The notes under the pieces were generated by a model. That model had not been told where the DNA came from and did not search any database. It worked only from the letters and a program-made list of their open reading frames with translations. Shown one piece after another: positions 54,771 through 63,287 of a DNA stretch of 64,000 bases. The first letter of the stretch is position 1. Each line of letters opens with the position of its first letter. This DNA is from Thalassoroseus pseudoceratinae (lineage in GTDB: Bacteria > Planctomycetota > Planctomycetia > Planctomycetales > Planctomycetaceae): assembly GCF_011634775.1 (NCBI RefSeq), contig NZ_JAALXT010000005.1:620001-684000 (forward strand), written 5' to 3'. Made by a program: the position numbers and the translations under genes.

Positions 54771-55700
54771 TCAATCCGCTAGCATGCCTGGATGAAAGTT
54801 CGTGATGTTGTCTCGTTCTGCACTTCGCGTTGAAGGATTCGCGTCGTAGCCAAGTTTGGCATCGGCTGTTTCCGGATCATACGTGCCACCTGTGCCATGC
54901 TCATTGTCGAAGCCCGGCGAGACGATCTGATACGAATCCGGTTTGAAGGGTTGACCAACATCAAGAGTCGAGTTGCTGTTGGCATCTTCGGACGCATCGA
55001 GTGTGTTATTGAGGTTGGCGTCTTCACCCGGCAAACGGTAAGGCATGGTGCCCGCCGCGTAACCACGTCCGTTGTTTGCACTCAGATAGCCATAGGGTGC
55101 GGTTTGATTTGGTAGCGGATCGACGTACTCCGGAAATCCGTTGCCGCCACTGGGAATGTTGTCAACCAAGCGGCCGGTTTCAAACTCTGTGAACGGCCCG
55201 AGTCGGCTGCTCCCCGCTCTGGTAAACGGGTTCGCGGGATTCTTCGAGAAACCAATCATCGCAAAGTTATCACCGTCCTGATCTGCCATTCCCCCGAGGA
55301 AGAACACCAAACACTCGTTGCCCGTCAAAGAGAAGCTGTCGGTGGTGTTGCCGTTGCCATTGAAGTCGTGGTCAGCAAAGTCGAATTGAGGAAACATGCG
55401 GCGGATAATGGCACGATGCGGCGCGGCCGCAGGCGTGTTCCAGTTCGCCCCGGTTTCATGCAGTACAAGTGTGCTTGGCGGATAGAAGTCGAACTTCGCT
55501 TTAAAGTTTTCGAGTCCGCTTTCCAAACTCTTGATTTCCGTCGAAACCTGCGCCACTCGGGCGTTGCGTCGAGCGCTGCTGATGGCGGGGAGGATCAGCG
55601 ACATCAGGATGCCGAGGATCACGATGACGATGAGTAGCTCGATCAATGTAAAACCGGTGGCCTGCCGGGGTAGGGGAGCCGGTTGAGTTTGGGTTTTCAC
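54771..55700 (-). CDS. Prepilin-like protein (GspG-type)
   Basis: 309 residues from the GTG at 55700, chosen because AAGGAG lies nine bases upstream; a longer GTG frame from 55739 lacks such a site. Prepilin signal: [69 protein letters not shown], the clearest GspG-like start in the operon (LESGLENFKAKFDFYPP). The body holds DFNGNGNTTD and EF-hand-like DANLNNTLDASEDANSNSTLDVG, and ends in a PGFDNEHG segment. It is the first pseudopilin after gspF. Confidence 0.86.
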   Translation of the reverse strand: MKTQTQPAPLPRQATGFTLIELLIVIVILGILMSLILPAISSARRNARVAQVSTEIKSLESGLENFKAKFDFYPPSTLVLHETGANWNTPAAAPHRAIIRRMFPQFDFADHDFNGNGNTTDSFSLTGNECLVFFLGGMADQDGDNFAMIGFSKNPANPFTRAGSSRLGPFTEFETGRLVDNIPSGGNGFPEYVDPLPNQTAPYGYLSANNGRGYAAGTMPYRLPGEDANLNNTLDASEDANSNSTLDVGQPFKPDSYQIVSPGFDNEHGTGGTYDPETADAKLGYDANPSTRSAERDNITNFHPGMLAD

Positions 55701-55851
55701 GGTGGGAAACTCCTTGAATGTCTCAGTGTCTTCCGGCACGAGGGGCGAGCCGGTAGCGTGAGTTCAACACGCTGGGCCACGAAAATGGATAGATGGAACC
55801 CGCCCGACGACGGTTCGCCGTCGAGCTGGGAAGTCGATTTGAGCTGCGAAG

Positions 55852-57111
55852 TTAAGACAGGTCGTTAAGCAGTTTCACCAGCGGCATGAATAACGCAATG
55901 ACGATGAAACCGACGATCAAACCAAGGATCACGACCATGAGTGGTTCGAGCAGGTTGATCAACCCCTCGACCAGCACCGAGACTTCTTCGTCGTAGACAT
56001 CGGCGACTTTGTAGAGCATCTCGTCGAGTGCCCCGGTCTCTTCACCCACGTCCACCATGTTGACCACCATGTCGTCCACGATCCGAGTTTCCCGGAGTGG
56101 GACCGCCATGGATTCCCCTTCACGAATCGCCGCATAGATTTGGTCGAACGCTTTCTTGAAAACGGCGTTCCCGGCGGTGTCCCGGGCAATAATCAGGGCT
56201 TCCAAAATGGGCACCCCGGATGATATCAATGTCCCTAGCGTTCGAGAGATTCGCGCGACAATCGACTTTTTCACAATCGGCCCTAATAACGGTAGCCTGA
56301 GTGTGATCCAGTCGACCGCAAAGGCCCCGGTCTTGTTCTTCTTGATAATTTTGATCATCAGCCACGCCCCAATGGGAATGGCAGGAATTAGGTAGAAGTA
56401 ATTCACAACCCAGTCGCTCATGCCGATGAGCGTTGTGGTCATGCCGGGCAATTCGGTGTTGAAGTCTTCGAAGATCTTTTTGAACTTCGGAATGATGTAA
56501 TACATGATGAAGCCGACGATCAATGTGGCGACTGTGATGACCGCACACGGATAGATCATGGCCCCTTTGACTTTTCGCTTCAGACTTTGAGCCCGTTCTT
56601 TGAACTCGGCGAGTCGTCTAAGGATGACTTCCAACGCCCCACCGGCTTCCCCGGCTTTCACCATGTTGACATAGAGGTTGTCAAAGGCTTTCGGGTGTCG
56701 AGCCATCGCTTCGGACAGCGTGTTCCCGCCTTCGATGTCTTCGATGATTTCGCCCAACGCATTCTTGAGCGGCCCCGGTTTGGATTGCCCTTCGAGAATC
56801 CGCAGGGATCGCAGAATCGGCAAACCGGCGTCTTGAAGTGTGGAAAGCTGCCGAGTGAACGTACAGAGTTTTTTCTGGCTCACTCCACCAATCGAAAAGC
56901 CGCCGCCCTTTTTCTTTTTGCGGGTTGGCTGTTGCTTGGTTTTTTCGCCAGTCTTCTTTTTCTTTTGTTTCTTCGCGCGTTCTTGGATTTTGGTGACGAA
57001 GAAACCCTTCTCACGAATCTTAGACTGGGCTTCGTTCTCGTCCGCCGCCTCGATCGTCTCTTTGATTTCGAGGCCGGTATTATCCATGGCCTCATATTGA
57101 TAGACTGGCAT
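55852..57111 (-). CDS. Type II secretion/type IV pilus inner-membrane protein GspF/PilC
   Basis: A 419-residue protein with two GspF domains and three transmembrane helices: GAMIYPCAVITVATLIVGFIMYYIIPKF, FYLIPAIPIGAWLMIKII and the C-terminal LEPLMVVILGLIVGFIVIALFMPLVKL. Landmarks: KLCTFTRQLSTLQDAGLPILRSLRIL and ARISRTLGTLISSGVPILEALIIARDTAGN. It forms the inner-membrane platform for the assembly ATPases. Odd feature: a lysine-rich insert near residues 46-70 (KKQKKKKTGEKTKQQPTRKK), longer than usual. It follows gspE on the same strand; its leader carries a family-C-like CCACTAACCAC element. Confidence 0.93.
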   Translation of the reverse strand: MPVYQYEAMDNTGLEIKETIEAADENEAQSKIREKGFFVTKIQERAKKQKKKKTGEKTKQQPTRKKKKGGGFSIGGVSQKKLCTFTRQLSTLQDAGLPILRSLRILEGQSKPGPLKNALGEIIEDIEGGNTLSEAMARHPKAFDNLYVNMVKAGEAGGALEVILRRLAEFKERAQSLKRKVKGAMIYPCAVITVATLIVGFIMYYIIPKFKKIFEDFNTELPGMTTTLIGMSDWVVNYFYLIPAIPIGAWLMIKIIKKNKTGAFAVDWITLRLPLLGPIVKKSIVARISRTLGTLISSGVPILEALIIARDTAGNAVFKKAFDQIYAAIREGESMAVPLRETRIVDDMVVNMVDVGEETGALDEMLYKVADVYDEEVSVLVEGLINLLEPLMVVILGLIVGFIVIALFMPLVKLLNDLS

Positions 57112-57192
57112 GAGCGTTGTCCGTGGTTAGTGGTCCTTAGTCCGTTGTCGTGTCCAAGTTGCCGATCCGAGCGGCGGGGTCATGGGACAGCG

Positions 57193-58890
57193 TTATTCAA
57201 TATCTTCCATGACGGTTTCCCGAACGATTTCGTCGATCGTGGTCACGCCATCGAAGATGAGTTTCAAACCGGCTTCCCGCAGGGTTGTCATGCCCTGGGA
57301 ACGAGCCATATTCCGCATTTCGTCGACCGAGGCATCCGCACCGATCATGTCGCGGATTTCGTCGGTGATTTCCATGAGTTCGTAGATTCCGGTTCGGCCT
57401 TTGTAACCGGTGTTGTTGCACCGTCCGCAGCCTTTGCCGTAATAGAATTTGTATTTCCGAGCCCGTTCGATCGGCAGTTGCAACTCCATGAGGAGTTCAT
57501 CACTGGGGTCGAACCGCGTGCGGCATTCGGTGCAAATTCGCCGCACGAGCCGTTGGGCCTGAATTGCTTCCAAGGCGGCGGTAATGAGGAACGATGGCAC
57601 GCCCATGTCGAGCAAACGTGTGATCGCCGACGGGGCATCGTTCGTGTGAAGTGTGCTAAACACACGGTGCCCGGTCAGTGCCGCCTGCACCGCGATTTCC
57701 GCCGTTTCGTGGTCTCGAATTTCACCGACGAGAATCGTATCCGGATCGTGTCGCAGGAAGGCCCGTAGCACGTTTGCGAAGGTCACATCGATATCGGGAT
57801 TGACGGGAACTTGAATCAGGCCGTCAATGTCGTATTCGATCGGGTCTTCAGCAGTGAGGAGTTTGTCTTCAATCGTGTTGAGTTCGTTGAGAGCTGAATA
57901 CAACGTGGTCGTTTTGCCGGAACCCGTCGGCCCGGTCACGAGGATAATTCCGTTCGGACGTTTGATGTATTCGCGGAACCGGGACAATGTGCCCGGGTCC
58001 ATGCCGATCTTGTTGAGGTCCAACTGGACGACGGTTTTATCCAACACCCGCATCACGACGGATTCGCCAAACAGTGTTGGTAGCACACTCACCCGCAAGT
58101 CGACCGCGTTGCCGCCGACATTGAGTTCGATCCGTCCGTCCTGTGGCAAACGGCGTTCGGCGATATCCAAATCGCTCATAACCTTGATCCGCGACACGAT
58201 CGCATTTGCCATATGCCGAGGCGGTGGAACCATCTCGTACAGCACACCATCCGCTTTGACGCGAATCTTGAATTCTTCCTCGAACGGTTCGAAGTGAATG
58301 TCGCTGGCCTGGTCGCGAATCGCGAGCAACAACACCATGTTGAGCAGCTTGCGAATCGGCCCGCTGTCTCCATCGTCGTCGAGGCTGTACCCTTTGGTTT
58401 CGTCGTCCTCGTCGTAGTCTTCTTCCAAGCTGCTCACAACATCGGCGATGCTGTCTTCATGCTCGGCATAGTGTTCGGCGATGGCGGCTTCGACATCTTT
58501 TGTGGTCGAGATTGTCCCGCGAACGTCGTAACCCAGGAAGTTCCGCAAATCGTCGAGAGCCCCGACGTTCTGGGGTTCGGCCATCGCCACTGTCAGCACA
58601 TTGTCTTTCAGCGAGATGGGCATGATGTGGTAAATCTCGGCCATCGTCTGCGGGACGACTTCCAAGACTTTCGGGGGAATGTTCGTCTCGGGCAAATTGA
58701 CGACACTCATGCCCCATTGTTCTGCGAGCGCTTCGGTCACTTGGGCATCGGTTACCAACCCCATTCGGATCGCAACTTGACCGATGACTTCCCCGGGACT
58801 TTGCTTCTGTTCTTCGAGCACGTCCCAAAGTTGATCTTCCGAGAGATATCCCAGATCGACCAGGATTTGCCCAAGCTTTCGTTGCGCCAT
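57193..58890 (-). CDS. GspE/PilB-type assembly ATPase (copy 1)
   Basis: A 565-residue secretion ATPase. It has an MshEN/T2SSE_N N-terminal domain (LGQILVDLGYLSEDQLWDVLEEQK), an acidic linker (EEDYDEDDETKGYSLDDDGD near 155-178), then the ATPase: Walker A GPTGSGKTTTLYSALNEL, Asp box and Walker B ILVGEIRDHETAEIAVQAALTGH, and a tetracysteine zinc site CTECRTRFD...CGRCNNTGYKGR. It ends near LKLIFDGVTTIDEIVRETVMED. It powers pseudopilus assembly. It lies 81 bp upstream of gspF, the standard gspE-gspF order. Confidence 0.93.
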   Translation of the reverse strand: MAQRKLGQILVDLGYLSEDQLWDVLEEQKQSPGEVIGQVAIRMGLVTDAQVTEALAEQWGMSVVNLPETNIPPKVLEVVPQTMAEIYHIMPISLKDNVLTVAMAEPQNVGALDDLRNFLGYDVRGTISTTKDVEAAIAEHYAEHEDSIADVVSSLEEDYDEDDETKGYSLDDDGDSGPIRKLLNMVLLLAIRDQASDIHFEPFEEEFKIRVKADGVLYEMVPPPRHMANAIVSRIKVMSDLDIAERRLPQDGRIELNVGGNAVDLRVSVLPTLFGESVVMRVLDKTVVQLDLNKIGMDPGTLSRFREYIKRPNGIILVTGPTGSGKTTTLYSALNELNTIEDKLLTAEDPIEYDIDGLIQVPVNPDIDVTFANVLRAFLRHDPDTILVGEIRDHETAEIAVQAALTGHRVFSTLHTNDAPSAITRLLDMGVPSFLITAALEAIQAQRLVRRICTECRTRFDPSDELLMELQLPIERARKYKFYYGKGCGRCNNTGYKGRTGIYELMEITDEIRDMIGADASVDEMRNMARSQGMTTLREAGLKLIFDGVTTIDEIVRETVMEDIE

Positions 58891-59191
58891 GGAAACGCTC
58901 TTTGTTAAACGTCAGTTGTTAGTTGCAATAAATAAAGGCGATTCGCCTCGGCTGACGATCCGGAATCGGATGCATGATGTCGAGCCGCGATTATCGTCGC
59001 AATGTTCTCGCCGAATCTTCACCAAGAATTGATCAGATTCGGCGAGAGCAGTGTCATCCAAATTGGCAATGGCCAAAGCTCTTGAACCTTGCCGGAAACT
59101 CCGACGAGTCCGTTGAGTACCAAGCAATGACCACTGGTCCTAGAAATCTAAACGTTGTTCTGACGGAAACTTCAACCGTTGAGGTTTCCGA
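58891..59191. promoter_or_regulatory. 301-bp spacer between the pilT-like gene and gspE copy 1
   Basis: No gene found; the small plus-strand frames are not convincing. Contains the 12-bp inverted repeat at 59006-59047 and, just before gspE (minus strand), AACTAACAACTGAC, which resembles the family-C leaders of the phage-like module. It probably contains the promoter for the gspE-gspF-pseudopilin operon. Confidence 0.5.
59006..59047. repeat. 12-bp inverted repeat upstream of gspE
   Basis: TCTCGCCGAATC at 59006-59017 pairs perfectly with GATTCGGCGAGA at 59036-59047 around an 18-nt loop. It may be an operator or RNA hairpin for the secretion operon. Confidence 0.6.
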
Positions 59192-60337
59192 TTAGTCCTC
59201 ATCGTATTCGTCGTCGTCATCCCAATCGTCGTCGTCATCGTCATCTTCTTCTTCCTCGTCGAACATGCCGCGTTTGGCACGTTCGATGCGAACCTTGAGT
59301 TCGCCTGGATTGTTCGATTTGTACATGACGTCTTTTTCCTCGCACAAACCGTCTTTCCAGAGGTTGTACAAGGCGTCGTCCAGCAGTTGCATCCCGAACT
59401 TCCGCCCGGTTTGGATCGACGAGTTAATCCGGAAGGTTTTCCCTTCACGAATCAGGTTCGCGATCGCCGGTGTCACGACGAGAAGTTCATACGCAGCAAC
59501 CAAACCTTTGGGAATCCGAGGCAACAACGCCTGACTGAGAATCCCGATGATCGCCGTCGACAATTGGGTTCGAATTTGTTCTTGTTGATTCGTCGGGAAC
59601 ACGTCGATGATTCGGTCGACGGTTCCTTGGGCACCGGTGGTGTGCAAAGTTCCGAACACGACGTGCCCGGTTTCCGCCGCGGTGATCGCCGCCGAAATGG
59701 TTTCCAAGTCCCGCATTTCCCCCACGAGAATCACATCGGGGTCCATCCGCAACGCCCGCCGAAGTGCTTCCGGGAACGTCGGCACGTCCACGCCGATCTC
59801 ACGTTGATTGAACGTACTTTTATTGTGATCGTGGTAATACTCGATCGGGTCTTCGAGGGTAATAATGTGGTGATCGAGGTTGTGATTCATCCAGTTGAGC
59901 ATACTCGCCAAACTGGTGGTCTTCCCGGAACCGGTCGGCCCGGTCACCAGGAACAAACCCCGTGGACGTTGAATCAATTCTTCAATGACCGGTGGCAAAC
60001 CGAGTTGCTCGAACGTGAGGAAGTCCGTCGGAATTCGCCGGAGCACCATGCCGATCATGCCACGCTGCTTGAACACCGCGACACGAAATCGAGCTTTGTC
60101 ACCGAACGCGAAACCGAAGTCGGTCCCCCCAACTTCTTGGAGTTCCTGTTGGTTCCGCTCCGGTGTAATACTCTTCATCAACGCGGTGCAGTCTTCGGCG
60201 TCGAGCTCCTTAGTCTCCAACCGCACCATTCGCCCCCCCAATCGGACAACCGGCGGTTGCCCAGCGGTGATGTGCAAGTCGCTCACGCGTTCCTTAACCA
60301 CCGTTTCGAGAAGCTTGTCGATTTGGATTGTTGCCAT
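59192..60337 (-). CDS. PilT/PilU-type retraction ATPase
   Basis: A 381-residue protein with GAGGGAA before the ATG. PilT features: Walker A GPTGSGKTTSLASMLNWMN, HHIITLEDPIEYYHDH, an Asp box, Walker B ILVGEMRDLETISAAITAAETGHVVFGTLHTTGA, and the PilT-specific AAYELLVVTPAIANLIREGKTFRI near the C-terminus. It retracts type IV pili. The C-terminal tail is remarkable: a run of about 25 almost all acidic residues beginning FDEEEEDDDDDDDW, not seen in classical PilT. It lies between two GspE-type genes, with large spacers on both sides. Confidence 0.93.
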   Translation of the reverse strand: MATIQIDKLLETVVKERVSDLHITAGQPPVVRLGGRMVRLETKELDAEDCTALMKSITPERNQQELQEVGGTDFGFAFGDKARFRVAVFKQRGMIGMVLRRIPTDFLTFEQLGLPPVIEELIQRPRGLFLVTGPTGSGKTTSLASMLNWMNHNLDHHIITLEDPIEYYHDHNKSTFNQREIGVDVPTFPEALRRALRMDPDVILVGEMRDLETISAAITAAETGHVVFGTLHTTGAQGTVDRIIDVFPTNQQEQIRTQLSTAIIGILSQALLPRIPKGLVAAYELLVVTPAIANLIREGKTFRINSSIQTGRKFGMQLLDDALYNLWKDGLCEEKDVMYKSNNPGELKVRIERAKRGMFDEEEEDDDDDDDWDDDDEYDED

Positions 60338-60691
60338 GCGTGTTTTCCCTCAGTTGTGCCCATATTCTGGGCTGACTCTGTAACAATCTCAAATAAATAT
60401 TGTTTTTGGCGGAATCCGAACGATTTTCTTGTTGACCCATTGGCCAACCGACACCGCCGTCCTGGCTTGGCTAACGCATCGGAATTTTCAGGGACAACCT
60501 GCAATCTGGAACGCACAATGGAAGTGTTGCATTTTGCAACACTTCCACACATTGTGTGCCCCAAGTTCAATGCTGGCTTTGACCTTTGCCATCCTATTCA
60601 TCGGCCTGACAATTAAACTTCGGCACATGTGTGGCAAAAACATCATCCGGCTCACGCTACGACCAAGGCGAAACCGCCGTTTTGTGGACAG
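60338..60691. promoter_or_regulatory. 354-bp spacer between gspE copy 2 and the pilT-like gene
   Basis: No gene found. It holds the long hairpin at 60514-60556. The promoter of the pilT-like gene should lie here; AT-rich sequence is present at about 60380-60410. Confidence 0.5.
60514..60556. repeat. Very stable hairpin upstream of the pilT-like gene
   Basis: GGAAGTGTTGCA at 60520-60531 pairs perfectly with TGCAACACTTCC at 60535-60546 around a TTT loop; the flanks CACAAT (60514-60519) and ATTGTG (60551-60556) extend the stem across a four-base bulge. No T-run follows on either strand. Confidence 0.7.
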
Positions 60692-62386
60692 TTAGTCACG
60701 ACTTGTCTTCAACTTATAAACTTCGGTCAAAGTTGTAAGTCCTTGGATAGCCTTATCTTTCGCATCATCGACGAGAGTCTTCATGCCGAACAGCCGAGCC
60801 TGCCGCCGAATTGCCTGGGCGGGTTCGCTGCGGAACGTCATCTCTCGCAACGTCGAGTTCATCGTCATCAACTCGAACACCGCGACCCGGCCTTTGTAGC
60901 CCGTGTGCTGGCACTCGTTGCACCCTTTTCCGCGAACAAACTGACCTTTGGCCAATTCCTCGTCCGTGATTTCGAGTTGTTCGATTTCGCTCGAATCGGG
61001 CTTGTAGCTGGTCACGCATTTCTTGCAAACACGCCGCACCAAACGTTGAGCCATGACCGCCATCACACTACTCGCGACGAGGAATGGCTGAACATTCATG
61101 TCGATCAGGCGTGTAATAGAACTGGGCGCATCGTTCGTATGAAGGGTACTGAAAACCAAGTGTCCTGTTAAACTAGCTTGGATTGCCATCTCTGCCGTCT
61201 CCAAATCGCGAATTTCTCCCACGAGGATCACATTCGGAGCCTGCCGCAACATCGCCCGAATAATCCGGGAGAAATCCAGTCCGATCTCATGCCGAACTTC
61301 GACTTGGTTGATTCCAGGCAGATAGTATTCGACCGGATCTTCCGCCGTGATGATTTTTCGGTCCGGCTTGTTCAGTTCACCTAAAGCACTGTACAGAGTG
61401 GTCGTCTTTCCGGACCCCGTTGGACCAGTGACCAAAAAGATACCATTCGGTCGTCGAATGACATTTTGGAAGGTTCGATACTTTTCTTCACTGAACCCTA
61501 AGTTCCGGATACCGATCTTGATGTTCTCACGATCAAGAATACGCATGACCACCGCCTGGCCATGATTGGTAGGGATAATACTGACACGCAAATCGTAGTC
61601 TTGTGTTCCGACCCGAGTTTTGATCCGGCCGTCCTGCGGTCGGCGTTTCTCGGCGATATCGATCCGCGACATAATTTTGATACGAGAAACAATCGCTCCC
61701 AACAGTCGGCGGGGAGGGTTGTCCCGCTCGATGAGGCTTCCGTCGATGCGGTACCGAATCCGCACACGATCCTCGAACGGCTCGACATGGATGTCGCTCG
61801 CTCGCATCTTGACGGCTTCTTCGATGATCAAGTTCACCAGCCGAATCACCGGAGCACTATCGTCTTCTTCTTGGATATCACCGCCGGTTTCGACCTGGGT
61901 CAGGTCGATTTGCGTCTCGGTGAACTCTTGTATCATGGAATCGACCGACTCTTCGTTGCCGGTCTGTCCATAATGTCGCTCAATGCAATTCTGGATGGAT
62001 TCCTTCGGAGCGATCACGATATCGACACTACGATTGAGCAAGAACTGGAGTTTCTCGAGCAGGTCGTAAGCCATCGGGTCGTGAAAGGCGATCTGGGCGG
62101 TTTCCCCTTGCAGAGCCACCGGAACGATCACGTTTTCTCGGGCCATCGATTCGGTTACGAGCTGAATGACATCGCCTGGAATCTGGATGCCATCCAAATT
62201 GACGTACTCATAACCGAATTGCCTGGCCTGATACTGACAAACGGTTTCCTGGTCCACATACCCGTTCCGAACCAACGCATCCGCGACTTTCAGCCCCATG
62301 CTCTGCGCCATGGATTCCGCTTCCGCGAGCTGATCCCCACCGATCAAGCCGTCATCCACAAGTTGTTGTAACCAATCGCCAGCCAT
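60692..62386 (-). CDS. GspE/PilB-type assembly ATPase (copy 2)
   Basis: About 564 residues from the ATG at 62386, which has GGAG nine bases upstream; a TTG at 62401 is less likely. N-terminal MshEN-type domain (WLQQLVDDGLIGGDQLAEAESMAQSMGLKVADALVRNGYV), then the ATPase with Walker A GPTGSGKTTTLYSALGEL, Asp box, Walker B ILVGEIRDLETAEMAIQASLTGH and the tetracysteine zinc site CKKCVTSY...CNECQHTGYKGR. Differs from copy 1 in lacking the long acidic linker (only GGDIQEEDDSAP). Two PilB-type ATPases beside one PilT suggests separate pilus-like machines or specialised assembly motors. Confidence 0.92.
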   Translation of the reverse strand: MAGDWLQQLVDDGLIGGDQLAEAESMAQSMGLKVADALVRNGYVDQETVCQYQARQFGYEYVNLDGIQIPGDVIQLVTESMARENVIVPVALQGETAQIAFHDPMAYDLLEKLQFLLNRSVDIVIAPKESIQNCIERHYGQTGNEESVDSMIQEFTETQIDLTQVETGGDIQEEDDSAPVIRLVNLIIEEAVKMRASDIHVEPFEDRVRIRYRIDGSLIERDNPPRRLLGAIVSRIKIMSRIDIAEKRRPQDGRIKTRVGTQDYDLRVSIIPTNHGQAVVMRILDRENIKIGIRNLGFSEEKYRTFQNVIRRPNGIFLVTGPTGSGKTTTLYSALGELNKPDRKIITAEDPVEYYLPGINQVEVRHEIGLDFSRIIRAMLRQAPNVILVGEIRDLETAEMAIQASLTGHLVFSTLHTNDAPSSITRLIDMNVQPFLVASSVMAVMAQRLVRRVCKKCVTSYKPDSSEIEQLEITDEELAKGQFVRGKGCNECQHTGYKGRVAVFELMTMNSTLREMTFRSEPAQAIRRQARLFGMKTLVDDAKDKAIQGLTTLTEVYKLKTSRD

Positions 62387-62880
62387 GTCTTTTATCTCCA
62401 AAAGCGGAACTGCAGAGGGAGTGCCTGTTTGTCCAGAAAATTAATCTCGAATGCCAGCGGTCAACGAAAGAACCGTCGACACCAGCCCTCGCCCCCTCAA
62501 TCGTTTGAGGAGAAAGCCGTTTGCCAATTCGATTGATCAGCGACTTCCAACTCAAGGAGCGCTCGAAGAGAAAGGTGCGAGATATCAGGTCGCCATGACG
62601 AGCGAGGCAGAAGAACGTTGATACGCTCCGCATGGCAGATTTCGAAAGGAGGAATTCGAGTGGATCGGCAATCACCGTTGCCATCGACACGGATGTCGGT
62701 GTCGATGAGTGAAATATCATCGAGAAAATGGTCACTCCGAAAAGTGCGGAGGCCAACGGTCGCCTACTTAGGAAATTGTGGTCTGCAACTTTAGGTGTGT
62801 CAAGGAATTGCCTACCGTTCCACCATAACCCGCACGGTTTCTCCATCCCATCAAGACCACCACATTCCGCAGAACTCGCT
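62387..62880. other. ~500-bp spacer between gspE copy 2 and tRNA-Ala
   Basis: No credible gene: the minus-strand frame 62352-63005 runs through the tRNA and overlaps gspE, and lacks any domain. The promoter of the gspE copy 2 gene should be here, but I cannot define it. Confidence 0.5.
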
Positions 62881-62909
62881 TTCCAATTGCCACGCGATTT
62901 GGATATAAT
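62881..62909 (+). promoter_or_regulatory. Probable promoter of tRNA-Ala
   Basis: TTCCAA at 62881-62886 (-35-like) and a perfect TATAAT at 62904-62909, separated by 17 bases. The expected start is about 62916, 12 bases before the tRNA. Confidence 0.6.
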
Positions 62910-62927
62910 CGACATCGTCAGAACAAA

Positions 62928-63000
62928 GGGGACGTAGCTCAGTTGGGAGAGCGCTGCGTTCGCAATGCAGAGGTCGTGGGTTCGAATCCCATCGTCTCCA
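62928..63000 (+). tRNA. tRNA-Ala, anticodon CGC
   Basis: A 73-nt cloverleaf. The acceptor arm GGGGACG pairs with CGTCTCC and contains the G3-U70 pair that defines alanine tRNAs. D-arm GCTC/GAGC, anticodon stem CTGCG/TGCAG with loop TTCGCAA (anticodon CGC), and T-arm GTGGG/CCCAT with loop TTCGAAT. The discriminator base is A at 63000; CCA is not encoded and must be added. It reads GCG codons. The plus-strand frame from 62965 that gives MQRSWVRIPSSP is the usual tRNA artefact. Confidence 0.95.
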
Positions 63001-63061
63001 ATCATAACCCCTTATAAATCAACACGTTCTGACTATTGCCCCTTTACTCGCAAATTCCGCC

Positions 63062-63116
63062 GAGATACCTTTTTTGGTCCCGATTTCCGAAAAAAGGTAT
63101 CTCCGAAGGTATCTCG
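63062..63116. repeat. 14-bp inverted repeat plus extra half-copy, 3' of tRNA-Ala
   Basis: GAGATACCTTTTTT at 63062-63075 pairs perfectly with AAAAAAGGTATCTC at 63090-63103 around a 14-nt loop. A third GGTATCTC follows at about 63108-63115. It lies in the 287-bp spacer after the tRNA (63001-63287), which has no gene that I can support. Confidence 0.65.
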
Positions 63117-63287
63117 CAATGTGAGTCGTGAAGGGTGTTTTTCTGCCACGCAAAATCCGCCTGACTTGGCAGCCCGGTGCTGACGGTCGTAGTGGGCGTT
63201 GGAAGAAAATTTCAAAGAGGGCACCATCTGCTCAGGTATGCCCCTCCAAGAACTCGGCCCGCTTGACGACAGTCGGGTTCCTTCGGG

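Noticed and set aside
62352-63005. 217-residue minus-strand frame covering tRNA-Ala
   Set aside because: Runs antisense through a perfect tRNA and overlaps gspE copy 2; no domain.
62965-63183. Plus-strand frame starting MQRSWVRIPSSP
   Set aside because: This peptide is the usual artefact of translating the 3' part of a tRNA gene.
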